Positions 1 through 8,734 are shown, counted from the stretch's first letter. The stretch: 64,000 nt of DNA from Chitinophaga sp. MM2321 (GCF_964033635.1 NZ_OZ035533.1:248001-312000); one strand, 5' to 3'. Made by a program: numbers and translations. The notes: generated by a model not told the origin, from the sequence alone.

Positions 1-1222
1 AAACTAAACCGGGTTTTATCGTTGCCGCCGGAAACAGACAGGGAATGATTTTGAATGGGTGCTGTCTGAAATATTTCATCCTGCCAGTCGGTTCCTTTTC
101 CGAATGACTGGATCTCTGCATCCGTGAAGAAAGGTGTGCCGTTATCATTTGCTGCGCGTTCATTGGCAAGTGTTGCAAATTCACGTGCATTCAGCATATC
201 GATTTTCTTTGTCACCTGCTGAAAACCATAGTAGGAATCATATTCAACCAGTGTGCGACCGTTTTTTCCTTTTTTGGTAGTAACCATCACCACACCATTC
301 GCACCTCTCGATCCATAGATAGCTGTTGCGGAGGCATCTTTCAAAATTTCTATAGATAAGATGTCGTTCGGATTAATATTATCGAGGGTACCGGTTATTG
401 GAAAACCATCGATGACATACATCGGTTCGTTGCCGCCAATTAATGAATTACCACCACGTATACGTACGCTTAAAGCACTTCCTGGTTCACCCGAATTCTG
501 CATTACCTGTACGCCAGGCGTTAGCCCTGTTAGCGCCTGCACAGGATTGCGGATAGCCTGCGCACTCAGTTGCTCGCCCCTTACAGAGGAAATTGAGCCC
601 GTGAGATCGGACCGTTTTTGTGTGCCATATCCTACTACGATCACTTCATCCAGTTTGGAGAGTTCGGGTCGTAAAGCGACGTTCACCTGGCTCCTGGAAG
701 CAACCGGTTCTTCAAAGCTCTGAAAGCCGATCATTCTGAATACCAGTACAGCGTCTTCATTTACCTGTTGTAGCCGGTATCTTCCTCTTTCATCTGAAAT
801 GGTACCTTTGGTGGTACCTTTTATGCCTACCGATACTCCCTGAACGGGGATGCCGGTATTATTGGTGATAACCCCGCCCACCGTATCTATCAGGGCAGGA
901 GCCAGGTCTGTTTTTTTCTCCTCCACATTTTTCAGGCGGATGACAATTGTTTTATTCACCAGCTCATAAGTAAAAGGCTGGCCCGATAAACATTTCTGCA
1001 ATACCTCTTCCAGTGGTGCATTTTTTATTTCTACGGTAACGGGCTTCGACAGCTCCATCAGTTCCGAATCATAGAGGAACAAGTACCCGCTTTGCGCTTT
1101 TATTTTTTTCAAAACATTATCCAGTACTGCATTTTTTTCCGACAGGCTAAACCGCTGGGAAAAGGCCGTAGCACTCACTTGCAAACACAAAACGGTAAGA
1201 GCGATAGCGGTGAGTTTCATGA
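1..1222 (-). CDS. SusC/RagA-type TonB-dependent outer-membrane receptor, 5' part only
   Basis: The reading frame opens at an ATG at 1222 and runs without a stop off the left edge, giving about 407 residues of a protein that is normally near 1000-1150. It begins with a signal peptide (MKLTAIALTVLCL..., cleavage near ATAFS). An STN signalling domain follows at roughly residues 25-95, then a carboxypeptidase-D-like beta sandwich at about 110-190. The TonB plug comes next, with VIVVGYGTQKRSDLTG, IRIRGG-like and YVIDGFPI segments typical of SusC. SusC proteins import oligosaccharides or peptides with a SusD lipoprotein, which would lie beyond the edge. The STN domain and the FecR and sigma genes directly upstream on the same strand indicate a receptor that also signals its own expression. 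The substrate cannot be told from this part. Confidence 0.93.
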
Positions 1223-1376
1223 TCCGGTAAATTTTAAGATTAGGCGGAAAATTCCAGGTAAATACTTGGATACATCGCATAAGTATCCTTTTGCAAAACG
1301 CATTGACATTCATAAAAATGATGGAATTAAATGATAATTGATATTTTGGTTGACCCCTTTTTTGTATGCTGCTATT

Positions 1377-2558
1377 TTATTTTTGTCCCCTGATAGTGCG
1401 GCCTTCCATCTCAAATCTAATCCCACCGGCCATTTCCAGCATTTTTAATACTTCAGATAAGTTGGAATTTCTAAACACCATACCATTATAGCGTTTGTCC
1501 GGCATGCTGGCGTAGTCAACCTTTACGTCGTACCAGCGTTCAATCTGCCGCATAATATATTTGAGATTGGTGTTATTGAATTGAAAGATGCCATTTTTCC
1601 AGGCCACAGCTTCCAGCGTATCAATATTACGTGTACGCATACCCTGATCAGATAACTGTACCTGTTTGCCGGGATGGATGGTCTCACTTCTGTCACCTTT
1701 ACTTACTTTGATGGCTCCTTCCAGCAATGTTGTTTCCATCACCGGTTCATTCGTATAGGCCATCACATTAAAATGCGTACCTAATACTTCTATATCAGCC
1801 CCATTTGATTGTACATGAAAAGGCTTGTTTTTGTTTTTAGCTACCTCAAAATAAGCTTCCCCGCTTAACTGTACCGTTCTTTCCTTTCCTGTAAATGCGG
1901 TAGGAAACTGAAGGGATGACTGTGCATTGAGCCATACCCTGGTGCCATCCGGTAAAACAATGATGTATTGACCACCTTTTGGTGTACTGAGTGTATTAAA
2001 AGCGATTTGTGCATCTTCTTTAGCCGCTTTCTGACCAGCGGTTTGCTTACTGATATCAAACACCAACCGGCCACTTTGTGATTTAATAATAGAGATATTG
2101 CCCTGTGTGGCGAGTACACCGTTATCAACACTATCCAATAATATCTGTGCGCCATTGGCGAGCGTGAGTATGGCCTTGTTACCACCCGGAGGAACATCCT
2201 TCAGGCGGGCGGTATCTGCCTCCGCCATTTGTGTGGACGGCGCGGCCTTGTGCAGTAAAGCATAGTATCCTGCTGAAAACACCACCAGCACAACAGCTGC
2301 CGCTGCCACCCATTTACGCAACGGTATGATGCGTGCCCCACTAGGCTCCTGCATCCGGATATCCTGCCTGATTTTGCGAAGCAACCGTTGTTTGTGTTGT
2401 TCTTCGCTGACAGCAAAGCTTTCCGGAATAATAAATGGCTTGTCGGGCGTGGCATTATACCAATCCGCAAACTCTTTTTCCTCTTCTGGCGTAATACTTC
2501 CATCCAGCCATTTAGCGGCTAATTCCTGGTAACGATGTGCATTGTTATCGGACTGCAT
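1377..2558 (-). CDS. FecR family anti-sigma factor / signal transducer
   Basis: A 393-residue inner-membrane protein of the usual FecR size for Bacteroidota. Residues 1-80 are a cytoplasmic acidic helical region that would hold the sigma factor. A single membrane helix follows at about 84-104 (VAAAAVVLVVFSAGYYALL). The periplasmic FecR domain lies at about 180-300, with STPKGGQYIIVLPDGTRVWL typical of the family. The C-terminal part (about 315-390, LKYIMRQIERWYDVKVDY) matches the DUF4974 domain that meets the receptor STN domain. It lies 61 nt after the ECF sigma gene and 154 nt before the SusC gene, all on the minus strand. The inferred role is to relay receptor occupancy to the sigma factor. 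Confidence 0.95.
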   Translation of the reverse strand: MQSDNNAHRYQELAAKWLDGSITPEEEKEFADWYNATPDKPFIIPESFAVSEEQHKQRLLRKIRQDIRMQEPSGARIIPLRKWVAAAAVVLVVFSAGYYALLHKAAPSTQMAEADTARLKDVPPGGNKAILTLANGAQILLDSVDNGVLATQGNISIIKSQSGRLVFDISKQTAGQKAAKEDAQIAFNTLSTPKGGQYIIVLPDGTRVWLNAQSSLQFPTAFTGKERTVQLSGEAYFEVAKNKNKPFHVQSNGADIEVLGTHFNVMAYTNEPVMETTLLEGAIKVSKGDRSETIHPGKQVQLSDQGMRTRNIDTLEAVAWKNGIFQFNNTNLKYIMRQIERWYDVKVDYASMPDKRYNGMVFRNSNLSEVLKMLEMAGGIRFEMEGRTIRGQK

Positions 2559-2619
2559 GGAGGATCTTTACATATAAGTCCCTTCAGCGAAAGCAATCCC
2601 TTAGTCGGAGAGAAAAAAA

Positions 2620-3186
2620 TTATAGAAAAAAGGAGAAAAACACCTGGTTTAACCCGGCGCGTAATGTTTTCATAGCCTTGCTCAGGTGGGCTTCCACGGT
2701 TTTTTCAGAAATATTCAGTTCTTCGGCAATTTGTTTTTGTGTATATCCTTTTTCCCGGCTATACCGGTATACCAGCTGGCACTTTTCTGGGAGATCCGCA
2801 ACCAGCTTACTTAAACGCTCTTTTAATTCTTCAAATTCCAGCCATTCCTGGGTGGAATCATCAACAAGTGTCATGGCATCCAGGCTATCTTTATATTTTC
2901 GTTGTTGATGCAGCTTCGCCAATATCTTGATGACACGATATTTCACGGATACCGCCAGGTATACGCTTAATCCCGAGGTGATTTCCAGCTCTTCCCGCCT
3001 TCTCCAGAGAGACACAAAGATCTCCTGGACAATTTCTTCCGCTTCATCGGGATCCTGTATCCTGGCTACCGCAATCGCAAAAAGCCTATCCCAATAACGA
3101 TGATAGATTTCAGTGAACGCACTTTCCCTTCCAGCCTTCAGCAGCTGCAATAATTCAATATCCGTATGATGGCTATGAATATGCAT
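2620..3186 (-). CDS. ECF RNA polymerase sigma-70 factor
   Basis: A 188-residue ECF sigma factor. Region 2 lies at about 22-90 (FTEIYHRYWDRLFAIA, then DPDEAEEIVQEIFVSLW). Region 4 lies at about 128-180 (LPEKCQLVYRYSREKGYTQKQ, with an IAEELNISEKTVEAHLSKA helix-turn-helix). This is the Bacteroidota type that pairs with FecR and a SusC receptor, and both genes follow on the same strand. A TAnnTTTG-like box (TACATTTG, minus strand 3298-3291) lies about 105 nt upstream of the start, but I see no good -33 element with it. The N terminus MHIHSHHTDIELL is plausible, and no other in-frame start fits better. Confidence 0.95.
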   Translation of the reverse strand: MHIHSHHTDIELLQLLKAGRESAFTEIYHRYWDRLFAIAVARIQDPDEAEEIVQEIFVSLWRRREELEITSGLSVYLAVSVKYRVIKILAKLHQQRKYKDSLDAMTLVDDSTQEWLEFEELKERLSKLVADLPEKCQLVYRYSREKGYTQKQIAEELNISEKTVEAHLSKAMKTLRAGLNQVFFSFFL

Positions 3187-3386
3187 AATATTATATAAGA
3201 CGGAACAACACAGGCATATTTATGATCGGCTTGGATATGAATGTATGAATTTTGAACGAAGTATTGCAAAAATTGAAATAAAAGGCGGGACAAATGTATG
3301 GATACAACTATTTATTTTTTGCTATGTTATCCCTAATTTCACTGAAATGATAGCATCACCTTTCTTATAAATAGCCGCTAAAAACC

Positions 3387-4457
3387 ATGACAAATAACGA
3401 GGTAGCCCATTTACGTCTCATCAACCAACAACTTTTAACTTCAACGCTTACCACGCCGCAAAAGCTGGTGAGTTACTTTGGCGCCATGCAGGCGCAGGAT
3501 TATGCAATGGCTAAATGGGGTATTGGCATCCGACTCCATACCACAGAAAAAGTAATTGAAGCAGCAATCAATAAGGCGGAGATTATCCGTACGCATGTTT
3601 TCCGGGGTACCTGGCATTTTGTAGCAGCCAATGATATCCGCTGGATGCTGCAAATTACCACGCTTCATGGGAAGAAACTTTTAAGCGCACAATTTAGAAA
3701 GTCAAATTTAGATGATAAGACTTTGCGTGGATTAAATAAAAAGATGGAAAAATTGCTGACAGGAAATAACCACCTGACGCGGGAAGAGATTTTACTGGAA
3801 TTGAATGTCAAAAAATTTATTGAAGCAGGTATTCATCCCGCTTGGATTACAATGAATGCTGAACTTGATGGTATTTTGTGCAATGGAATAATGCGGGGCA
3901 AACAGCATACATACGCATTGCTGGATGAAAGATTGCCAGCCATAAAAGCAATAGACAGAGAAGAAGCATTGGCCCAGCTGGCAAAAATATATTTTACAAG
4001 TCATGGCCCTGCAACCTTATCTGATTTTGTGTGGTGGACAGGCTTATCCATCACCGAGGGGAAACTGGCCTTGGAATTAATAAAGCCGGCTTTTCAATCT
4101 TTTCAGATTGGTACACTAACGTATTGGTTTAAAGATAAGGGCCTGGTTGAAAAGGATGATAAGGAAACAATTCATTTTTTACCGGCGTTTGACGAGTTTT
4201 TAATTAGTTATAATAATAGAACGGCTTCCATCTCCCTGGAAAATCAACCGCATGCGTTTACAAAAAATGGCATTTTTAAACCCATCATTGTGGTAAACGG
4301 AAAAGTAGTAGGGATATGGAAACGCAGTTTTAAAAAGGATACTACTATTATAGAAACGCAGTTCTTTGAGCCCGTTAAAGCTGCGCGAAAGAAAATCATT
4401 TGGCAGGCGGCGGAAAAATATGGGAATTATATCGGGCTAAGAACAATGATTCAATAA
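3387..4457 (+). CDS. Winged-helix (HTH_42) AlkZ-like DNA glycosylase family protein
   Basis: A 356-residue protein of the HTH_42 family, whose studied members AlkZ and YcaQ remove alkylated or crosslinked bases from DNA. A Q-x-Q motif is present at Gln35-Ala-Gln37 (GAMQAQDYAMAKW), the pattern of the AlkZ-like branch; YcaQ-like proteins have Q-x-D there. Further family signs are RTHVFRGTWHFV (about 68-80) and the C-terminal GIWKRSFKKD segment. The length is usual for the family. It stands alone, with a winged-helix or repair role and no operon partner. It converges on a small lipoprotein gene. The enzymatic activity is inferred from family and motif only. Confidence 0.85.
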   Translation: MTNNEVAHLRLINQQLLTSTLTTPQKLVSYFGAMQAQDYAMAKWGIGIRLHTTEKVIEAAINKAEIIRTHVFRGTWHFVAANDIRWMLQITTLHGKKLLSAQFRKSNLDDKTLRGLNKKMEKLLTGNNHLTREEILLELNVKKFIEAGIHPAWITMNAELDGILCNGIMRGKQHTYALLDERLPAIKAIDREEALAQLAKIYFTSHGPATLSDFVWWTGLSITEGKLALELIKPAFQSFQIGTLTYWFKDKGLVEKDDKETIHFLPAFDEFLISYNNRTASISLENQPHAFTKNGIFKPIIVVNGKVVGIWKRSFKKDTTIIETQFFEPVKAARKKIIWQAAEKYGNYIGLRTMIQ

Positions 4458-4543
4458 TAAAGGATCGTCTGTTTGCGCCGTTGCAAATGGCATCTCCTTT
4501 ATACTTCTCCTATTGCTGGCCGCCGGCAGGAATACCGGAAACG

Positions 4544-4584
4544 AAGCAGCCCTCAAATCTATGGACTCGAAGGCTGCTGTTTTC
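4544..4584. terminator. Probable bidirectional terminator between convergent genes
   Basis: GCAGCC and GGCTGC arms, with a further short pairing inside, enclose a loop of about 20 nt. The plus side is followed by TGTTTTC. It lies between the 3' ends of the AlkZ-like gene (plus) and the small lipoprotein gene (minus). The loop is long and the T run is short, so this is a moderate call. Confidence 0.4.
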
Positions 4585-4595
4585 TATAGTGCTAT

Positions 4596-4742
4596 TTACC
4601 TGTAGTATCCATGTCCATGCCCATGATGATGATGGTGAGGAGGACGGGGATGACGATATCCCGGCCTGTCGCGGACCACCAGGCAACTGCTTAATCCCGA
4701 TATAAGGATTGCTGTCAGGATAAGATATTTTAACGTTTTCAT
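4596..4742 (-). CDS. Tiny His-rich lipoprotein (48 residues)
   Basis: A 48-codon frame from ATG at 4742 to TAA at 4596. It has a clean lipoprotein signal (MKTLKYLILTAILISGLSSC, lipid-attachment Cys at 20). A short mature part of about 28 residues follows. It is rich in Arg, Pro and His, with a run of five His, then GHGHGYYR at the end. Small lipoproteins of this shape are common in Bacteroidota, and databases sometimes label them quinol oxidase subunit 4, apparently without evidence. The function is unknown. The His cluster could bind metal ions (inference). It is convergent with the AlkZ-like gene. Confidence 0.7.
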   Translation of the reverse strand: MKTLKYLILTAILISGLSSCLVVRDRPGYRHPRPPHHHHHGHGHGYYR

Positions 4743-5038
4743 GATCGCAAGGTTTGAGTATGCATGATGAATTGATGGAAGTTAAGCGTCTGCAGGCGGT
4801 TTAAGCTTCTTGTTCCGCTATAGTAAATGATAAAACTGTGCCAGAATGGGGTTAGAACTGTTATCTATTGTTAACTTATTGAAAGTTTTACTATAAGTAT
4901 TTCTTTTTTGTGTTTCTTGTATTTCAAATAGAGGAAGTTCGCAGGTAGTAAAATGTCTGTGATAGTTGTTTTGAATAAATAATGTAAAAGAAAAAGTTTG
5001 ATGATCTCCCAAATTCTGAAAGATATTTATTAGTCTGG
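4743..5038. other. AT-rich gap, no gene seen
   Basis: About 300 bases upstream of the small lipoprotein and beside the ORF6N remnant. Frames here give only short, low-quality translations. The part next to 4742 should hold the lipoprotein promoter, but I could not find a clear TTG / TAnnTTTG pair. Confidence 0.4.
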
Positions 5039-5268
5039 CTAAATATCATGGCATTCCTTATCTTCATGAATTACACCCTGCTCAGTAAAGCAAAATGGCG
5101 CATAACGCAAGCCCTGACGGTCTTCTTTGGAGGTCGCACTTTGCGTCCTCCAATTTTCAAACGCTTCTTTACTCATTTCAAACATGAAGTCTTTGGGAAA
5201 CCGATTTATATTTCTTCTTATAAACCTCTTTCAACCCCACCTTCGTGGGAATCCGATAAAGAAATATG
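5039..5268 (-). pseudogene. ORF6N-domain gene remnant, frameshifted
   Basis: Read on the minus strand, this stretch encodes pieces of an ORF6N domain, a DNA-binding domain found in phage and mobile-element proteins. One frame gives LYRIPTKVGLKE. The neighbouring frame continues with RRNINRFPKDFMFEMSKEAF, then RTQSATS and RYAPFCFTEQGV, ending at a stop at 5041-5039. These match the usual family order (LY-x-PTK, RNI-x-RFP-x-DFMF, R-x-P-x-AFTEQGV). The two halves need a frameshift at about 5225-5240, and stops lie upstream. It is therefore a decayed fragment, not a gene. It marks the start of an accessory stretch. Confidence 0.75.
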
Positions 5269-5515
5269 GCTTATCAAATATCTGAACCCCAAAAAAGAAT
5301 TATATATTTGCACTTTATGAACTTCAGTAGTTTTACATATTCTCTGCCTGCAATAGCAGTCTAGCCACAGGTTAGACATCCTTGTTATTGTAATGTGTCA
5401 TTTCCTGTGGCATAAATATTTTGTACAATTAACTTAATTAATAATTGTTGCAGTTTGAGCGTATGGCCAATAGGCCAATTGTGCTTTCAAACGCTGCTAA
5501 AAAAGAATAAAGGAA

Positions 5516-6592
5516 ATGGAAATACCATCCACTATATTGATACGTGAAGAAAATAGCGAAGACCAAACAGCTGTTTTTCAATTACTCAACCTGGCTTTCA
5601 ATCAAGCCGAAGAAGCTTTCTTAGTCGATAGACTAAGAAACAGTGCTGCTTTTATACCAAGCCTGTCCCTCGTTGCAGTTTTTGAAAATAAAATTGTAGG
5701 ACACCTACTTTTCACTAAAATTAAAATCATAAGTGACGGGCAGCAAGCAACTGCTGCCTTGGCCTTAGCTCCTCTTTCGGTTCTACCTGAGTTTCAAAAA
5801 CAGGGTATTGGAAAACAGCTGGTTGAAGAAGGACTTCAAAAAGCTACGGAACTGGGATACAATGCGGTCATAGTACTAGGCCACGAGCATTATTATCCAA
5901 GATTTGGCTTCCTTCCTGCCGACCAATGGCATATCGAACCTCCATTTAATGTTCCGCCACAAAATTTCATGGCGTTGGAATTAGTACCTGACGTATTGCA
6001 ACGTGTTTCAGGAATGGTCGAATATGCGCCGGAATTTAATATCCTGTCTCCAAAAGTTACAAATGGCGTAATCGTGGAGACCGAAAGATTTATTTTGAAA
6101 CCCTTAACATACGACCAGTTGGTAAAATATGTGCAATGCGACAATTCATTGGAAACTGAACTGAACCTGAATAAGTCGTCACGAATAGTCTCCACTGATC
6201 TGAAAGAAGCATTTGAACAAACTATTTTTCCAAATGTGACAGATAAAACCAAAAACTATTTGTATTTGACAATCTGGACAGCGATTTCAAAAACGGATAA
6301 CAAAATGGTTGGTGATATATGCATGTATGGAGAACCCAATGCAGCAGGAGGAGTGGAAATTGGTTATGGAACCTATGATGAATTTCGCAATAAAGGTTTC
6401 ATGACAGAAATTGTAAGTGGAATGATTAAATGGGTTGCAATACAACCTATCGTAAAATCAATAATTGCTTCAACCGATAAGACCAATACTGCTTCTTTCA
6501 AAGTGCTTGAAAAGAATGGGTTTATTAAAACGGGTGAGACAGCAACTTTATTCAATTGGAAACTAACAATAGATAATGGAACAAATATCTGA
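5516..6592 (+). CDS. Two-domain GNAT acetyltransferase (YhbS-like plus RimJ/RimL-like)
   Basis: A 358-residue protein made of two different GNAT domains. The N-terminal domain (about 7-165) resembles YhbS-type acetyltransferases, with an acetyl-CoA loop QKQGIGKQLVEEGL near 105 and HEHYYPRFGF near 130. The C-terminal domain (about 180-355) is RimJ/RimL-like, with EIGYGTYDEFRNKGFMTEIV and STDKTNTASFKVLEKNGF. GNAT enzymes move an acetyl group from acetyl-CoA to an amine. The substrate of either half is not visible. Family members are usually single domain, so this is a fusion. An AAAGGA lies just before the ATG. It sits in an AT-rich accessory stretch and is followed by a very long hairpin. Confidence 0.85.
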   Translation: MEIPSTILIREENSEDQTAVFQLLNLAFNQAEEAFLVDRLRNSAAFIPSLSLVAVFENKIVGHLLFTKIKIISDGQQATAALALAPLSVLPEFQKQGIGKQLVEEGLQKATELGYNAVIVLGHEHYYPRFGFLPADQWHIEPPFNVPPQNFMALELVPDVLQRVSGMVEYAPEFNILSPKVTNGVIVETERFILKPLTYDQLVKYVQCDNSLETELNLNKSSRIVSTDLKEAFEQTIFPNVTDKTKNYLYLTIWTAISKTDNKMVGDICMYGEPNAAGGVEIGYGTYDEFRNKGFMTEIVSGMIKWVAIQPIVKSIIASTDKTNTASFKVLEKNGFIKTGETATLFNWKLTIDNGTNI

Positions 6593-6610
6593 CGGCCAAT
6601 CGGGCTGTTC

Positions 6611-6676
6611 TTATTCCAACTAAAACAACAAAAGCCTCACATTTTTGTGAGGCTTTTGTTGTTTTAGTTGGAATAA
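6611..6676. terminator. 30-bp perfect inverted repeat, terminator-like
   Basis: Positions 6611-6640 and 6647-6676 are exact reverse complements, 30 bases each, around a 6-base loop (ATTTTT). The inner part (AAAGCCTCAC ... GTGAGGCTTT) looks like an ordinary rho-independent terminator 18 nt after the GNAT stop. The perfect match then continues far beyond what a terminator needs, and the outer ends are A/T-rich on both sides. It would work in both directions. Confidence 0.75.
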
Positions 6677-7294
6677 AACTAGAACTCTTTATTGGTAGAT
6701 TTAAGACGATTGAACCAATTGAAAGACAGTTCCTATCAACAATATTTAGGCACAGAAAAGGTTGACTAACCTAAACCTAAACAGCCACAAAGTCTTATGA
6801 AAGTAGGAAAACTAAAAAGATGACATTATCCCATTTCAGTAACTACCCCCTTTTCGTTAAGAAATTCCTTAAATTCCGCTTGTTGATTTTCCAAAGATTT
6901 TTAGTTTCCGAGTATGTCTTTTAAAAGTAATTCTAAACTTTGATTTGGCTGAGCCGATTTTAAGTTGAACATTTGGAATCATTTAATGTATTATTCGCTA
7001 TTCAATAGAAAATGTGGAAGATGCATAATCTAATCCAGGAAGGTGGTTCTGTCGGGATTTATTATTCTATGTGAGTATGCTCACCATTTATCCATGATTG
7101 ATTATTTATGGTTCTCCGCTCAAAAGAAGGGCGTGTGACTGAATATGTAGCTTATTATATTATATGAGTATTTTATTGCGTCTTGTGTGATTAAAAATGC
7201 TGCATATATGCCTCCGAAAATGCCTGTTTTTTCGATAGAAATGAAACCTTCACAATGAATAATAAGTATAATTTTAAGCCAAAGGAAAATTGAT
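6677..7294. other. AT-rich gap with a small decayed frame
   Basis: About 600 bases before the MFS gene with no intact gene. A decayed frame at 6826-6972 is listed separately. The remainder is A/T-rich with many short stops. The last 100 bases should carry the MFS promoter, but no clear Bacteroidota-type promoter is visible. Confidence 0.4.
6826..6972 (-). pseudogene. Short decayed frame (possible coding remnant)
   Basis: On the minus strand an ATG at 6972 opens MFNLKSAQPNQSLELLLKDI, which is interrupted by one TAA at codon 24. The same frame continues KSLENQQAEFKEFLNEKGVV and stops at 6826. The helical, Glu/Gln/Lys-rich composition on both sides of the stop looks like real protein with one nonsense change. 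I do not recognise the family. It may be the tail of a small regulator or mobile-element protein. Chance is not excluded. Confidence 0.3.
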
Positions 7295-8629
7295 ATGCAA
7301 ACAATCAGGGAAAAGATGCCCGTAGCGCATTCTCAATTAACAAAACTGATTCGAAAAGTGAAGTTTCGTTTATTGCCGTTAATTGTGCTGATGTTCTCTT
7401 TGGCAATGCTAGACCGCTCTAATATTGGTTTTGTGAAGCATTATATTGAGATAGATATAGGAATCAGTGCTTCTGTATATGCACTTGGTGCAGGCATTTT
7501 CTTTATTGGATACGCCTTGTTTGAAGTCCCAAGCAATATGATTTTGCATAAAGTTGGTGCACGTCTATGGTTAAGCCGCATCATGGTAACATGGGGACTG
7601 GTTTCTATTGCCATGATTTTTGTACATGACCAAACGAGCTTTTATATTTTGAGATTTTTATTGGGTGCGACCGAAGCTGGTTTTTCACCTGGAGTTATTC
7701 TTTTCTTAACCTATTGGTTTCCTAAAACATATAGAGGACAAGCCTATGGCTGGTATTACCTCGGTGTGCCTATTGCATTTGTGATAGGTGGACCATTTTC
7801 GGGTTGGTTACTGGATTCAAGTTATACGTTCGGTTTTAAGAACTGGCAGTGGATGTTTATTGTTCAGGGGACGCTAACTGTTGTTGTTGGAATCATCGCT
7901 TTTTTTGTTTTAGTCAGTAAACCTGATCAGGCAAAGTGGTTAACACAGCATGAGAAACGATTATTAAATCAGGCTTTGGCAAAAGACCAGTCTCCACAAG
8001 ATCAAACAGAAAATTCAAACAATCAACGTGTATTTACCGATTGGCGTGTTTGGCGTTTCGTGTTTATTTATTTCACCATTCAAATGAGTGTTTATGGTGT
8101 TTTGTTTTACTTACCAAGTAAATTGGCTGAATTACTAAATATACATGTCGGTTTAACGGTTGGATATTACAGTGCTATACCGTGGATTTGTACCCTATTT
8201 TTATTACCTATCATTACCCGAATTGCAGATAAAAAAGCCAACTGGAATAGCATGGCAATTTTAATGCTGTCATGTGCTGTTGTAGGCATTGGTCTTTCAA
8301 CACAAATGACACATATCTTTCAATTTATGCTCATGATTTCACTCGCAGTTGTCGGTTTTATTGTCGTACAACCTTTGTTTTGGCATTTACCTACCCAGTA
8401 TTTATCTGGTCGTGCAGCTGCAATTGGGACGGCTTTAATTGGATCTGTAGGTAATTTAGGTGGTTTTGTTGCGCCAAATTTAAAAAACTGGGTAGACCAA
8501 ATGTGGAATAATGACGTAGCTGGTTTAACTGTGCTGGCAATCATTGGTTTTATTGGTGTGATCTTTTTATTTTCGCTTACGCGTGAAGGATTAACAACCT
8601 ATGAAGAAGCGATCAGGAAGGGAAAATGA
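7295..8629 (+). CDS. MFS transporter, anion:cation symporter (ACS) type, probably acquired
   Basis: A 444-residue inner-membrane transporter with about 12 hydrophobic segments. The MFS signature between helices 2 and 3 is visible (FEVPSNMILHKVGARLW), as is LDRSNIGFVK in helix 1. RFLLGATEAGFSPGVILFLT in helix 4 is characteristic of the ACS group, which carries organic acids such as phthalate, tartrate, hexuronates or hydroxybenzoates. The exact substrate is unknown. Base composition and codon use are clearly more A/T-rich than in the flanking core genes. The protein reads like those of gamma-proteobacteria such as Acinetobacter, so horizontal transfer is likely (inference). No catabolic genes accompany it. 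Confidence 0.85.
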   Translation: MQTIREKMPVAHSQLTKLIRKVKFRLLPLIVLMFSLAMLDRSNIGFVKHYIEIDIGISASVYALGAGIFFIGYALFEVPSNMILHKVGARLWLSRIMVTWGLVSIAMIFVHDQTSFYILRFLLGATEAGFSPGVILFLTYWFPKTYRGQAYGWYYLGVPIAFVIGGPFSGWLLDSSYTFGFKNWQWMFIVQGTLTVVVGIIAFFVLVSKPDQAKWLTQHEKRLLNQALAKDQSPQDQTENSNNQRVFTDWRVWRFVFIYFTIQMSVYGVLFYLPSKLAELLNIHVGLTVGYYSAIPWICTLFLLPIITRIADKKANWNSMAILMLSCAVVGIGLSTQMTHIFQFMLMISLAVVGFIVVQPLFWHLPTQYLSGRAAAIGTALIGSVGNLGGFVAPNLKNWVDQMWNNDVAGLTVLAIIGFIGVIFLFSLTREGLTTYEEAIRKGK

Positions 8630-8630
8630 T

Positions 8631-8698
8631 ATTTTTCGACATTTAGCTTATTTGTATGGTGTTTGTTTCAACATCTCCTGTTTTTTATGTCGAAAAAT
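8631..8698. repeat. 12-bp perfect inverted repeat just after the MFS gene
   Basis: ATTTTTCGACAT at 8631-8642 and ATGTCGAAAAAT at 8687-8698 are exact reverse complements separated by 44 bases. The left arm starts two bases after the MFS stop codon. It could be a weak terminator, an operator pair or a junction of inserted DNA. The sequence alone does not decide. Confidence 0.45.
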
Positions 8699-8734
8699 CT
8701 CTTTTTTTCATCATTAAGTATAGTTTTATATTGG

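Noticed and set aside
2537..2930. Plus-strand frames over the sigma factor gene
   Set aside because: Antisense shadows; the minus-strand sigma factor has complete regions 2 and 4.
4564..4573. GGACTCGAA shared with the tRNA-Lys T-arm, as a possible attachment site
   Set aside because: Only 9 bases match and the flanks differ; chance is the simpler explanation.
5048..5320. A 90-residue plus-strand frame
   Set aside because: It lies opposite the ORF6N remnant, which has clear family segments on the minus strand.
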